Below the pieces are notes generated by a model. That model was given only the letters and a program-made list of their open reading frames with translations. It was not told the DNA's origin and did no database searches. Positions 42,174 to 50,701 of a stretch of 64,000 bases of DNA are shown here, one piece after another. The stretch is from the NCBI GenBank assembly GCA_030647205.1, contig JAUSJO010000002.1, positions 62,001 to 126,000 of the forward strand, given 5' to 3'. Position numbers and translations under genes: made by a program. How positions within the stretch are numbered: position 1 is the first letter of the stretch; each line of letters opens with the position of its first letter. The DNA comes from a bacterium. GTDB lineage: Bacteria > Patescibacteria > CPR2 > UBA1875 > JAJYID01.

Positions 42174-42818
42174 ATGAAAGAAGGAATTTATTTAATTGAT
42201 AAGCAGGCCGGGTGGACGAGTTTCGACGTGGTTGCGAAGATGCGCGGTATTACCGGTATTCGCTCGATTGGCCATGCCGGGACTCTTGATCCTTTTGCGA
42301 CAGGACTACTTATTGTACTGGTTGGAAAAGAGTTTACGAAACGGCAAGACGAATTTATGAAGCAGGATAAGGAGTACGAGGCCACCTTAAAATTAGGAGA
42401 GGAAAGTACGACCGGCGATCCTGAAGGAGAGATAAGGAAAATTGAAACTCGAGAATATTCAAAGGAAGAAGTTGAAGAGGCATTACAGAAGTTTATTGGC
42501 GAGATAGAACAGACACCTCCGGCGCATTCAGCTATAAAGATTAACGGGCAAAGAGCCTACAAAAAGGCGCGAAAAGGCGAGAAGTTTGAGATTCCAAAAA
42601 GAAATGTAACGATCCACGAGCTAGACTTGACTGAATACAAATATCCGTTCGTGAAATTCCGCGTCAAATGCTCAAGCGGGACATATATTCGTACATTAGG
42701 GGTGGATATTGCCGAAAAATTAGGCACAAGAGGATACCTGACAGAGCTTAGAAGAACGAAGATTGGTGAGCATGACATTAAAGATGCAAAAGAGCTCTCT
42801 TCCTTAACAAACCCTTGA
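42174..42818 (+). CDS. truB: tRNA pseudouridine(55) synthase
   Basis: 214 residues. Makes pseudouridine 55 in the T loop of tRNAs. Catalytic Asp lies in GHAGTLDPFATGLL (near 34-47), preceded by LIDKQAGWTSFDVV; further motifs are PPAHSAIKINGQRAYKKAR and VKCSSGTYIRTLGVDI. Ends with the core domain, lacking the C-terminal PUA-like extension of longer TruB. No ribosome site is evident. Confidence 0.95.
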   Translation: MKEGIYLIDKQAGWTSFDVVAKMRGITGIRSIGHAGTLDPFATGLLIVLVGKEFTKRQDEFMKQDKEYEATLKLGEESTTGDPEGEIRKIETREYSKEEVEEALQKFIGEIEQTPPAHSAIKINGQRAYKKARKGEKFEIPKRNVTIHELDLTEYKYPFVKFRVKCSSGTYIRTLGVDIAEKLGTRGYLTELRRTKIGEHDIKDAKELSSLTNP

Positions 42819-42843
42819 ACTGGAAGCTGATTTTTGGTATAAT
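42815..42843 (+). promoter_or_regulatory. Promoter of rpsO
   Basis: TTGAAC (42815-42820) and TATAAT (42838-42843), 17-bp spacer, beginning at the truB stop codon. Confidence 0.7.
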
Positions 42844-42870
42844 AGACAAGCGAATTAAAGAAAGGATGCT

Positions 42871-43140
42871 ATGGCTTTAAAGAAAGAAGAAAAGACAGAA
42901 GTGATAAAAGAAGTGAAGACTCATGACAAGGACACTGGTTCCCCGGAAGTTCAGATTGCCATTTTTACTGAAAATATAAAGAAGCTGACAGATCACCTAA
43001 AGTCTCACAAAAAAGACAACCACTCTAGACGTGGGCTTTTAAAGATGGTTTCAAAAAGACGAAAACTTCTTGATTATCTCATGAAGACAAACAAAAAAAG
43101 ATATGATGAGGTAGTAAAGAAACTGGGTTTAAGAAAGTAA
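42871..43140 (+). CDS. rpsO: 30S ribosomal protein S15
   Basis: 89 residues, full length. Contains the signatures DTGSPEVQIAIFTENIKKLTDHLKSH, KDNHSRRGLLKMVSKRRKLLDYL and a basic end. Binds 16S rRNA in the platform. Followed by pnp, the common rpsO-pnp order. Confidence 0.98.
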   Translation: MALKKEEKTEVIKEVKTHDKDTGSPEVQIAIFTENIKKLTDHLKSHKKDNHSRRGLLKMVSKRRKLLDYLMKTNKKRYDEVVKKLGLRK

Positions 43141-43336
43141 TTTCTGTTATTTTTGGGCGGAGCCGAAAATCCCTTTAGAGGGAAAGGGATTTCTCCACTG
43201 CGGTCGAAATGATCGATAAAAGTACATTAAATAAATAATTGAGAAACCGGGAATTTTAGCCGAGTAAGATGAGTAAATAGTGTTACTATTAGCTCCTTGA
43301 ACTCGTTTGAAATCTCTGTTCTCAGGAAGGAAAAAA

Positions 43337-45439
43337 ATGGAGAAATCAAAATCTCTAGGAAAAGTCGCTATACTTGCAAAGTCAGGCGGCAAGGAATTTA
43401 AGTTTGAAACAGGAAAGCTGAACAAACTAGCAACAGGATCGTGTGTTGTCTCAATGGGTGAGTCCATTGTTATGGCAACCGCGGTTGTATCAGAAGGCAT
43501 GAAGGAAGGAATTGACTACTTTCCTCTTTCTGTTGATTTTCAGGACAAATGGTATGCAACGGGTAAAATCTCCGGTTCTAGATTTGTAAAGCGTGAAGGC
43601 AGAGGTTCAGAACTGGGAATCTTGCGCTCAAGGATGATAGACAGATCTATCAGGCCAATGTTCCCAAAAGGGTACATGAATGAGCTTCAGGTAATAGTTA
43701 CGCCGTTATCACTTGATGGTAACATAGACCCGGTTGTTTTGGGATTGAATGCCGCTTCGGCATCACTCATGCTTGCCGGTGTTCCTTTTGAAGGACCTCT
43801 CAGTGCGGCTCGAGTGGCACGCGTTGACGGAAAACTAATCTTAAATCCAACAAATGAAGAGGCGGAAGCTTCGGACATAGATATACTGGTTGCCGGAACA
43901 AAGGAAGCCATCACAATGATAGAAGGTGGCGGTAATGAAGTGCATGAAGACGTGGTTGCTGAAGCGCTTGAGTTCGCTCACAAAGGAATACAGCCGCTTA
44001 TTGAAACGCAAGAAAAGCTTGTCAAAGAAATGAAGGTCAAAGAGCTAAAATATGAGCTTCACAAACCAAATGAAGATGTATACAAAGCAGTATCAAAGTA
44101 CCTTTCAGATAAACTTGGCAAAGCAACTCGCCACAACGATAAACTTGCCAGGGATTTGATCATAAATGAACTTGAAGATATGGTTCATGAACAGTTTAAA
44201 GATGAGTTTGAAGAAGATGAGATCGGCATTGTCTTTGATAAAGTAATAAAAGAAGAAGTTAGAAAACAAATTCTCGAAGAAGGTATAAGACCAGACCATA
44301 GAAAAATGGATGAAGTCAGGGCACTATCTTGCGAAGTGGGACTTCTTCCCAGAACTCACGGCTCAGGTCTTTTCAACCGCGGAGAAACCCAAATACTCTC
44401 GACTGTTACACTCGGCTCACCATCAAAGGCTCAATATGTTGACTCAATGGATCAGGATTTTAACAAAAGATATATACATCACTATGTAGATACAGGGGCA
44501 TCTTACGGTGACATCAAGCGTCTTGGTCCCGGCAGGCGCGCTATCGGTCACGGGTTCTTAGCAGAAAAAGCACTTGAACCGGTATTGCCACCAGAAGCAG
44601 AATTCCCATACACTATCAGAGTTGTTTCTGAAATCTTATCTGAAAATGGTTCTTCTTCAATGGGTTCAATTAGCGGCTCTTCCCTATCACTTATGGATGC
44701 CGGCGTTCCGATAAAAACGCATATCGCAGGTATTGCTATGGGTCTTATGACTCAAGATGGTGATCTTTCAAAGAAACACGTCATCCTTACTGACATACAG
44801 GGCGCAGAAGATTTTGCAGGAGACATGGACTTCAAACTAGCAGGGTCAAGAACTGGTGTGACTTCCGTTCAAATGGATATCAAGGTAAAGGGACTAACTC
44901 ATGAGTTCTTGGTTGAAGTAATGAAAAGAGCAAAAGCTGCACGTTTGCAAATATTGGATAGCATGGATGAGGCAATCTCAGAGCCTAGAAAAGAAATGTC
45001 TAAGTACGCTCCACGACTTACAACTATGCAGATTAACCCAGAAAGAATCAGAGACGTCATCGGTAAAGGCGGCGAAATGATTAACAAGATTATCGCTGAA
45101 TGTGAAGTGGAAATAGATATAGATGATGAAGGGACGATCGTTATAGCCTCTACAAGCGGCGAAGCAGCAGACAAGGCAATTGACTGGATTAAATCCATCA
45201 CAGCCGAGCCTGAAATCGGCAAGGTTTACAAAGGCAGGGTTGTAAAGATCATGGACTTCGGAGCATTTGTAGAGTTCATGCCGGGTAAAGAAGGCTTGGT
45301 TCATATCTCACAAATTAAAGATGAGAGAGTTGAGAAGGTTACCGATGAGCTCAAGGAAGGTCAGGAAGTAGACGTAAAGCTCATGGAAATAGACTCACAA
45401 GGACGAAACAACCTCTCGATGAAAGCCGCAAAGAAATAA
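43337..45439 (+). CDS. pnp: Polyribonucleotide nucleotidyltransferase (PNPase)
   Basis: 700 residues. Phosphorolytic 3'-5' exoribonuclease. Two RNase PH domains (about 1-220 and 300-530; RTHGSGLFNRGETQILSTVTLG and DGDLSKKHVILTDIQGAEDFAGDMDFK with active-site Asp residues), then a KH domain (IRDVIGKGGEMINKII near 563) and an S1 domain (GKVYKGRVVKIMDFGAFVEF near 627-646). ATG 43337 follows CAGGAAGGA; an in-frame TTG at 43307 is less likely. The 196-nt gap before it holds a degenerate palindromic repeat. Confidence 0.97.
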   Translation: MEKSKSLGKVAILAKSGGKEFKFETGKLNKLATGSCVVSMGESIVMATAVVSEGMKEGIDYFPLSVDFQDKWYATGKISGSRFVKREGRGSELGILRSRMIDRSIRPMFPKGYMNELQVIVTPLSLDGNIDPVVLGLNAASASLMLAGVPFEGPLSAARVARVDGKLILNPTNEEAEASDIDILVAGTKEAITMIEGGGNEVHEDVVAEALEFAHKGIQPLIETQEKLVKEMKVKELKYELHKPNEDVYKAVSKYLSDKLGKATRHNDKLARDLIINELEDMVHEQFKDEFEEDEIGIVFDKVIKEEVRKQILEEGIRPDHRKMDEVRALSCEVGLLPRTHGSGLFNRGETQILSTVTLGSPSKAQYVDSMDQDFNKRYIHHYVDTGASYGDIKRLGPGRRAIGHGFLAEKALEPVLPPEAEFPYTIRVVSEILSENGSSSMGSISGSSLSLMDAGVPIKTHIAGIAMGLMTQDGDLSKKHVILTDIQGAEDFAGDMDFKLAGSRTGVTSVQMDIKVKGLTHEFLVEVMKRAKAARLQILDSMDEAISEPRKEMSKYAPRLTTMQINPERIRDVIGKGGEMINKIIAECEVEIDIDDEGTIVIASTSGEAADKAIDWIKSITAEPEIGKVYKGRVVKIMDFGAFVEFMPGKEGLVHISQIKDERVEKVTDELKEGQEVDVKLMEIDSQGRNNLSMKAAKK

Positions 45440-45450
45440 GATTCTTAATA

Positions 45451-45476
45451 AAAAGACCCCCACAAGGGTCTTTTTT
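45451..45476 (+). terminator. Terminator after pnp
   Basis: AAAAGACCC pairs with GGGTCTTTT around CCACAA, then T run. Confidence 0.9.
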
Positions 45477-45511
45477 GATATAATATGTTTCTAAATAAGA
45501 GGAGAGATAAA

Positions 45512-45760
45512 ATGGCAGATAAAAGAGAAGAATTTAAGGTTTCCGGAAAAGATATAAAGAAAAAGGTTGAAGAGCTTGTAAAGGAAGGCAATGTCCGGAG
45601 GATTATTATAAAAGATGAAAAAGGTAAAACCATCATGGAGTTCCCTGTTACGGTTGGCGTGATAGGCGTAATCTTAGCCCCGATGCTAGCCGCGGTAGGC
45701 GCAGTTGCAACCCTTGCGGCAAACTGGACAATAGTCGTTGAGAGGAAAAAAATCAAATAG
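45512..45760 (+). CDS. DUF4342 domain protein
   Basis: 82 residues. A charged helical N-terminal half (VSGKDIKKKVEELVKEGNVRRIII) with beta hairpin, and a hydrophobic C-terminal helix (VIGVILAPMLAAVGAVATLAANW), which is the DUF4342 layout. Function of the family is unknown. ATG 45512 follows AAGAGGAGAG; a preceding in-frame ATG at 45485 is inside the TATAAT promoter element. Small gap to the GNAT gene. Confidence 0.8.
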   Translation: MADKREEFKVSGKDIKKKVEELVKEGNVRRIIIKDEKGKTIMEFPVTVGVIGVILAPMLAAVGAVATLAANWTIVVERKKIK

Positions 45761-45763
45761 GCT

Positions 45764-46228
45764 ATGGAAATAAGAAAAGCTAAACTTGAAGATTTTGAAG
45801 AGATAAAAAAACTATCTTATAAGTTGATGGTTAATGAGACGAAGTTTGAGCCATCCTTTCAGCCTGAGTATGCTAAAACTGAGCATTCCGATAATTATTT
45901 AAAAGGCAAGATGGAATCAGAAAGTGCTCTTTTCCTAGTGGCTGAGCAAGAGGGAAAACTTATTGGTTTCCTGATTGGCACGGTTTATCCCAGTCCGAAA
46001 GCAAGACAGAGTGTTACCCCGGCCGTTTTGGACAATATTTATATTGATACCGCCCATAGAAATAAAGGTGTTGGTAAAGGGTTATTAGAAGGATTTCAAG
46101 CTTGGGCGAAGGGGAAGGGCTCAAACAAATTAAGACTTGGTGTTCATCACAAAAATGATGAGGCAATAAGGTTTTATAAGAATTTTGGTTTCTCAGATTT
46201 CTACTTAAAGTTAGAGAAGGATATATGA
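45764..46228 (+). CDS. GNAT-family N-acetyltransferase
   Basis: 154 residues with the GNAT fold: MEIRKAKLEDFEEIKKLSYKL at the start, the acetyl-CoA-binding VLDNIYIDTAHRNKGVGKGLLEGF (near 87-110) and HHKNDEAIRFYKNFGF near 132-147. Substrate unknown; RimI-like protein or small-molecule acetylation is possible. The stop overlaps the start of the phosphodiesterase gene by 4 nt. Confidence 0.9.
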   Translation: MEIRKAKLEDFEEIKKLSYKLMVNETKFEPSFQPEYAKTEHSDNYLKGKMESESALFLVAEQEGKLIGFLIGTVYPSPKARQSVTPAVLDNIYIDTAHRNKGVGKGLLEGFQAWAKGKGSNKLRLGVHHKNDEAIRFYKNFGFSDFYLKLEKDI

Positions 46229-46710
46229 AAGTAGCGGTTTTTAGTGATGTGCATGATAATCTATTGCGTTGGCGAGAAGCGGCGGAGATTATTCGTGCTG
46301 AAAAAATAAAGGTTGGCTTTTGTTGTGGGGATATCGGTGACCTGCAGACTGTGGAAGAAGTCGCTAAATCCTTTGAAACTCTATATTTGGCGCTTGGAAA
46401 TCTTGATTTTAAGATTAAAAATATGACAGGTCTCTTTCCTGAAAATGTGATTTTTGCCCGAGATTATGGTGAGATTGAGCTCAAAAAAGTGAAGATTGCC
46501 TATGTTCATAGCAAACACATTGCGAAACAACTGGCCGAGTCGGGTAAATATGACATAGTTTTTTATGGTCATACCCATACTCCATGGGAGGAAAAGGTTG
46601 GCAGCACAGTGCTCTTAAACCCCGGTGAGGTCGCCGGGCACTTCGGAAAAGCCTCTTTTGCTATATATGACCTAAGAAAAATGAAGGCGGAGCTCAAGCT
46701 CTTGACATGA
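46225..46710 (+). CDS. YfcE/MJ0936-type metallophosphodiesterase
   Basis: 161 residues with the calcineurin-like motifs in order: FSDVHDN (6-12), CGDIGD (35-40), LGNLD (57-61), HSK (near 95), GHTHTPW (near 116-122) and NPGEV (near 132). It hydrolyses phosphodiesters with two metal ions; the natural substrate is unknown. The last codons (DLRKMKAELKLLT) recur as short fragments at 47394, 55418 and 57146, marking cassette edges. Translationally coupled to the GNAT gene. Confidence 0.92.
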   Translation: MKVAVFSDVHDNLLRWREAAEIIRAEKIKVGFCCGDIGDLQTVEEVAKSFETLYLALGNLDFKIKNMTGLFPENVIFARDYGEIELKKVKIAYVHSKHIAKQLAESGKYDIVFYGHTHTPWEEKVGSTVLLNPGEVAGHFGKASFAIYDLRKMKAELKLLT

Positions 46711-46740
46711 TCTCAGAAACAACATAAAAAATATTGACAA
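46667..46740 (+). repeat. Gene-end repeat, copy R1 (3' end of the phosphodiesterase gene plus promoter start)
   Basis: About 72 bp that include the last 13 codons of the gene and the following TTGACA are repeated with changes at 47381-47454. The core ATGAAGGCGGAGCTCAAGC (46681-46699) has further relatives at 55418 and 57146. Confidence 0.75.
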
Positions 46741-46787
46741 TCAATGGCTATTATGTTAAAGTGTCTTAGTTAACTTTTATGGTTAAC
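46734..46787 (+). promoter_or_regulatory. Promoter and 5' hairpin of the 46.9 kb gene
   Basis: TTGACA (46734-46739) and TAAAGT (46757-46762) are 17 bp apart. The predicted start at about 46769 coincides with the hairpin GTTAAC-TTTTATG-GTTAAC (46769-46787). The rest of the 160-nt leader has two more hairpins: AGAGTA/TACTCT and GAGCG/CGCTC. Confidence 0.65.
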
Positions 46788-46931
46788 TTTTGTATCTTGA
46801 AGTTTTTACATTCTATATTGCCTCATTTAGAGTACATACTCTGAGTCCGGAGCGGGTGCAAGAAGTGCGCTCTAGATTTGTCTAAGTATGAACATATCAA
46901 TAGAACAACTAGACAGAGGGAGGTGAATTAA

Positions 46932-47294
46932 TTGAGTATTCATCGTAACAGCACCGGAGGAGTCATTGAAGATGTGAATGGCCACGATATCAGTCAGGGG
47001 GAGCTTTTTACGGTCGAGAGTGGAAAGACCTACTGCACGGCTTGTCGTTCGCTCCCTTCACATATCAGTGATAGGTCCTACGATAGCTCTGGCGACTCTG
47101 CTTTGGGCATCGACCCTATTATGACTCTGGTTATGCTGGATCTGATTCTTGACGACTCACAGCCAGATATCTCGGACATTGATAATGATCCGAGTCCAGA
47201 CAACAATGGCACGGATGGCTGTGATAGCGGCAACTTCGACGATGGTTCCAGCGACTTCGGTAGTGACTGTGGTGACAGCGGATCCGGTGACTGA
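46932..47294 (+). CDS. Acidic protein with Asp/Ser/Gly-rich tail (TTG start), unknown
   Basis: 120 residues. The first half has one CxxC (YCTAC near 35-39). The second half (about 73-120) is a low-complexity Asp/Ser/Gly/Asn stretch (NFDDGSSDFGSDCGDSGSGD) with two further Cys and a strongly negative charge, as in calcium-binding or secreted linkers, though no signal peptide is visible. The TTG follows AGGGAGGTGA. Single gene with a long structured leader and a strong terminator. No family recognised. Confidence 0.6.
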   Translation: MSIHRNSTGGVIEDVNGHDISQGELFTVESGKTYCTACRSLPSHISDRSYDSSGDSALGIDPIMTLVMLDLILDDSQPDISDIDNDPSPDNNGTDGCDSGNFDDGSSDFGSDCGDSGSGD

Positions 47295-47334
47295 TATCAC
47301 CTCTCTGTTGGCAAAATCGATATAGATGTAAGGA

Positions 47335-47376
47335 AAAGGGCCCTGGCTTTTTATACAGGGCCCTTTATTTTTTTTA
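47335..47376 (+). terminator. Terminator of the 46.9 kb gene
   Basis: AAAGGGCCCTG pairs with CAGGGCCCTTT around a T-rich loop, then ATTTTTTTT. Confidence 0.95.
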
Positions 47377-47380
47377 ATAC

Positions 47381-47454
47381 AGACTTAGCAAAAATGAAGG
47401 CAGAGCTTAAGCTCTTAATATAATCTCAAAAATAGCATAAAAAGTATTGACAAA
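47381..47454 (+). repeat. Gene-end repeat, copy R2
   Basis: Reads GACTTAGCAAAAATGAAGGC and onward, coding DLAKMKAELKLLI then a stop, and continues into the -35 TTGACA as in R1. Most differences from R1 are silent if read as the phosphodiesterase tail. It directly follows the terminator of the 46.9 kb gene. Confidence 0.75.
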
Positions 47455-47475
47455 TTATCTTTTGTTTAGTATAAT
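47447..47475 (+). promoter_or_regulatory. Promoter of the TelA-DUF350 operon
   Basis: Consensus TTGACA (47447-47452) and TATAAT (47470-47475), 17-bp spacer. The TTGACA is part of repeat R2. Confidence 0.8.
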
Positions 47476-47707
47476 ATCTGATGGTCAAATTTTTTATGGC
47501 CAATCAACTGTAATAACTTAATAGACTGATGACCCGAGGGATCCGGAGGGAGTGGATCATCAGTTTATTATTAACTAATAAACTGCCTTTGCTCAAGGCA
47601 CAAGAGCCTCACTGTGAGGAATAAGTATTATTCCAAAAGCAGCGGCCTTTGAAAAATATATAGATACAGGAAAAATCCAAACACCAAACGAAGAGGAGGA
47701 GAAGAAA
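47476..47707 (+). promoter_or_regulatory. Long structured leader of the TelA-DUF350 operon
   Basis: About 225 nt without a convincing gene. Hairpins seen: TGAT-GGTC/GGCC-ATCA at the 5' end (47479-47505), ACTGATGA...TCATCAGT (47525-47564), CCTCAC/GTGAGG (47607-47619) and GGAATAA/TTATTCC (47618-47634). It ends with the strong ribosome site AGAGGAGGAG. It may be a regulatory RNA; no known class is recognised. Confidence 0.5.
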
Positions 47708-48247
47708 GTGAAATTGATTCTGTTAGTGGTGGTTTTATTGCTGGTTGTGGGGGTGACAATAGTCATCCTTAGAGCACGAAGCAAGAAGGAAACGACCGTA
47801 GGTGAAGTGCCTCGGCCGGTAGCTGAAAAAAAGACAGAGGATTTGTCGGAGAAGATAAGCGGCCAGATTTCCAATCTGACTGACTTACTGCTCAAAATGA
47901 AGATCAAGAAGGTTGACCAGGAAGTCTGCGATATGGTTTCGGACATCGTAAGGAAACTTATGATTGTCTTGCCGAAAGCGGCTTCCGGATACCCAGGGTC
48001 AGAAATGAGCTGGGTTACGGGGAGAGTGGCCGATGGCTATATCCCCGAGCTTGTCAATCCGTACGTCGATCTATCGCAGAGCGGACGGAGCGAAAAGAAG
48101 GAGGCCCTGGTAGGGACCCTCAAAGACATCGACGGGAAGCTGTCAGAAATAGGCAGCTCCCTTGATACTGGGGACGCCCTCAAGTTCGAAAGTCAAGTTG
48201 CATACCTGAAGAAAATGTTGTCAACGGCATCAATCGAAGCCATATAA
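47708..48247 (+). CDS. Membrane-anchored helical protein (GTG start), unknown
   Basis: 179 residues: an N-terminal helix (about 2-20) with a basic stop, then a soluble helical domain of about 130 residues rich in Lys/Asp/Ser. GTG 47708 has AGGAGGAG upstream. First gene of a seven-gene operon with TelA, DUF4178, a lipoprotein, DUF350 and a spermidine synthase. Probably a membrane-tethered partner of TelA; no family recognised. Confidence 0.65.
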   Translation: MKLILLVVVLLLVVGVTIVILRARSKKETTVGEVPRPVAEKKTEDLSEKISGQISNLTDLLLKMKIKKVDQEVCDMVSDIVRKLMIVLPKAASGYPGSEMSWVTGRVADGYIPELVNPYVDLSQSGRSEKKEALVGTLKDIDGKLSEIGSSLDTGDALKFESQVAYLKKMLSTASIEAI

Positions 48248-48263
48248 CCAGGAGGTTACCAAA

Positions 48264-49505
48264 ATGACCGAAGTAACAGCAGATACTCAGACAAGTACCG
48301 CTCTCGCAGTACCGCCCCTCGCAACCCAGGCCATGAATGTTTCGGCAGTGAAGGAAGTCCAGAAGCCGATGGGACAAACGATTGTTCCCGAGGTTCCGGA
48401 TGGCATGACGCCCGAAATGGCGGCATCCCTGAAGGAACAGTCGGCCCAGTGGGTAGCGCAGATAATGGCGATGCCCGGAGATCAGGATCTTCTCGAGAAG
48501 GTAGCAACCCTCGGTATCGAGGCACAGCAGTCGGCCGGCCAGAGCATAGAGCTCTTAAAGGCCCCGATCAACAGCATCATCAATCCCCCGAAGCTTGGGG
48601 ACCAGGAAGCCCCGGACTCTCTTATGGGTCTGAGGAAAATGGCAGATCGGCTTGATCCGGCGAAGATTGCCGAGCCTACCTTTTTCGAAAGGTTGATGGG
48701 CATATTCCCGCCGTTTGCACGCAAACAGCTGGAGCGGTCTATCACCCGAATCCAGGAGCAGACCAACTCGGCTGATGATGAGATCAACAGCATCCTCTAC
48801 AGTTTGAGGAGTGCCGCTGAGACCATTATGAAGAGTAACACTGAGATCGACATAATCGTGAAAGATCTCAAGCCGAGTCTCGAGCGCGTCAAGGGCACCG
48901 GATATCTCTGCGAAGAGATGATGGCCTCCCTGGGACAGGAGTATGAGAAGCTGGCCGATGATGATCCGAAGAAGGGGCAGCTGATTAACTTCAGTACCTA
49001 TCTGTCGTCCAGATATCTCGACTTCAATAGTATGCGGGAGCTGTATAATCAGCTGCTGATCGGCCTTTCGACGGCTAGGCAGAACAATGTTGTTCGTGCC
49101 ATCAGTCTGAGAAGGACGATTGATGTAGCTGGTCCGGCGCTCCGCATCGGTACCGCCCTCCAGATCATTAACATGCAGCAGGAGCAGGCGGCCGCAATGG
49201 ATCGGGCGACCCGTGACTTTGTTGCGGATCTTACAGTCCGTAACGCTGAGGCAGTTAGCGAAGGCCAGAGGAAGGCGATGCAAGACCTCTCCTCTGCTGC
49301 CCTCAACATCGAAAAGATGAAAGTGGCACATAACACGTTGATCCAGGCAATGGACGAGCGCGATCAGCTGCAGCTGCAGGTGATCCAGGTCGCAAGGGAC
49401 AACGCGGTGGCCTTTAAGGCAATGGCTGAGGAACTGGAAGCAAGGCAGAACGCCGTAAAGCTTCCGGAGAAAGCAGCCTTAAACTCGATCGAAGCGAAGA
49501 TCTGA
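48264..49505 (+). CDS. TelA-like protein (toxic anion resistance family)
   Basis: 413 residues, nearly all helical. The pattern FFERLMGIFPPFARKQLERSITRIQ, the long coiled region, QNNVVRAISLRRTIDVAGPA and LQIINMQQEQ match the TelA family, linked to tellurite and membrane-stress responses and often encoded beside Ter and Psp-type genes. A Pro/Thr-rich N-terminal segment (about 1-70) is extra. GC-rich relative to the chromosome. Second gene of the operon; 1 nt before the DUF4178 gene. Confidence 0.8.
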   Translation: MTEVTADTQTSTALAVPPLATQAMNVSAVKEVQKPMGQTIVPEVPDGMTPEMAASLKEQSAQWVAQIMAMPGDQDLLEKVATLGIEAQQSAGQSIELLKAPINSIINPPKLGDQEAPDSLMGLRKMADRLDPAKIAEPTFFERLMGIFPPFARKQLERSITRIQEQTNSADDEINSILYSLRSAAETIMKSNTEIDIIVKDLKPSLERVKGTGYLCEEMMASLGQEYEKLADDDPKKGQLINFSTYLSSRYLDFNSMRELYNQLLIGLSTARQNNVVRAISLRRTIDVAGPALRIGTALQIINMQQEQAAAMDRATRDFVADLTVRNAEAVSEGQRKAMQDLSSAALNIEKMKVAHNTLIQAMDERDQLQLQVIQVARDNAVAFKAMAEELEARQNAVKLPEKAALNSIEAKI

Positions 49506-49506
49506 A

Positions 49507-50094
49507 ATGGAAACAGTAATCGATCCTGCAGTTGTGAAACGGTTTGAGGCCGTTTCGGCGCTGCCTCCACTTCTTCCCGAAGACCAGCGGCGAAACCACT
49601 CTATAACGGATGTTCGTCCCGGCGGTTGCATAACCGTCGGCGCGACTCCCTACAGGGTGTTGGAGCGCTACTGGTATACGGAAGACAGCTACGTTTGGTA
49701 CGAGGTTCAGCTCTATAATCTCGCGACCGGCGAAATCACTTACCTCGAATGGGAGATAGATGATGAGCTGGAAGTGTTCATAGAGAGCGAACGTCTGTCC
49801 AACCTCGCAGATGCGAACCTGACTCCGTCAAAACTGACGGAGATGGACGACGAAGAAACCGGTACAGTTACCTACAACGGTAACACCTACTCATACGATG
49901 ACAGTGGCATAGCCACTTTCTATCGCAAAGAAGGTGATCCCGGGCAGGAGGTAAAGTACTGGGATCTTGTCGGACCCTCAGGAATGCTCATGGGTGTAGA
50001 GAAGTGGGATGACGGATATACGATTTCAATATCGATTCCCGTAAATCCCCTCTCCATCCAAGTCCTACTCGTAGGAGGAACTAATGCAAACTAG
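49507..50094 (+). CDS. DUF4178-domain protein
   Basis: 195 residues, beta-rich. ITVGATPYRVLERYWYTEDS, WYEVQLYNLATGEITYLEWE and later WDLVGPSGMLMGVEKWDDG fit the DUF4178 pattern (small beta barrel with a Tyr/Trp-rich core). The family is found beside DUF350, DUF4247 and spermidine-synthase genes in many bacteria. The precise role is unknown. Overlaps the next gene by 11 nt. Confidence 0.7.
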   Translation: METVIDPAVVKRFEAVSALPPLLPEDQRRNHSITDVRPGGCITVGATPYRVLERYWYTEDSYVWYEVQLYNLATGEITYLEWEIDDELEVFIESERLSNLADANLTPSKLTEMDDEETGTVTYNGNTYSYDDSGIATFYRKEGDPGQEVKYWDLVGPSGMLMGVEKWDDGYTISISIPVNPLSIQVLLVGGTNAN

Positions 50095-50701
50095 CGAACT
50101 GTCCTATAAGGATCAGTCCGCCAGTGACCTTCGTTTGGGCGTAGTCGGTGGTGACATCGACTGCGCCCAGTTTCAAATTGTTGGGCAAGAGACTTTTGAG
50201 GCAGACTCCGGTTTGCTAGTTGATGCCAAGATCATTGGTGCAAGCCATGTTCTGGCGTTTAACTATGCCGGTATCGCCGTTAATGAGGTCTTAGCCTGCA
50301 TGGAAATACAGGAGACAGACAGAGCCTTTGGGGGACTCATGAAAGATTTAGAGGGTCCCATTGAGCTTGAGTTCCAAGGAGGAGAAGACAAGTTGATGTA
50401 CAAGTTTGTTTATCATCTTGTTGATACTCGGCTACATGCCGGGGATCTTTTTTCTTTCAAGGATGAGATAGTCTCCGGGCGAAGGCGCGGGTTGATCTTC
50501 GAGTTTCCGGATAAAAACCGCGAGAAAATAACAGCAATGACTCTCATTGCCGTTGACTGCCATGAAGGTATGGACGGAGTCAGTATTGAGACCGGACATA
50601 TTTATCCGCAGGAATTTCTAGCGGTAATCACCCGGACAGTAATAAGACCATCAATCAGGAGGGAAAACAGATGCTTAAGCAGCGCTTGCTCCAAAAAGTA
50701 A
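50084..50701 (+). CDS. Protein of the DUF4178/DUF350 operon, possibly DUF2617-like
   Basis: 205 residues, mixed alpha/beta, no membrane segment. The segment DAKIIGASHVLAFNYAGIAVNE (about 47-68) resembles the GASH motif of DUF2617, a family found with DUF350 and spermidine synthase in actinobacteria; this link is a tentative recollection. The start follows GTAGGAGGAACTA and overlaps the DUF4178 gene; the end overlaps the lipoprotein gene by 31 nt, so translation is coupled. Confidence 0.5.
   Translation: MQTSELSYKDQSASDLRLGVVGGDIDCAQFQIVGQETFEADSGLLVDAKIIGASHVLAFNYAGIAVNEVLACMEIQETDRAFGGLMKDLEGPIELEFQGGEDKLMYKFVYHLVDTRLHAGDLFSFKDEIVSGRRRGLIFEFPDKNREKITAMTLIAVDCHEGMDGVSIETGHIYPQEFLAVITRTVIRPSIRRENRCLSSACSKK

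Noticed and set aside
43147..43336. Small gene in the rpsO-pnp gap
   Set aside because: The gap holds a degenerate palindromic repeat and AT-rich promoter-like sequence; no frame has a ribosome site.
47529..47624. A 31-codon open frame starting ATGACCCGAGGG in the TelA operon leader
   Set aside because: No ribosome site precedes it and it overlaps the paired arms of several hairpins; more likely structured leader.
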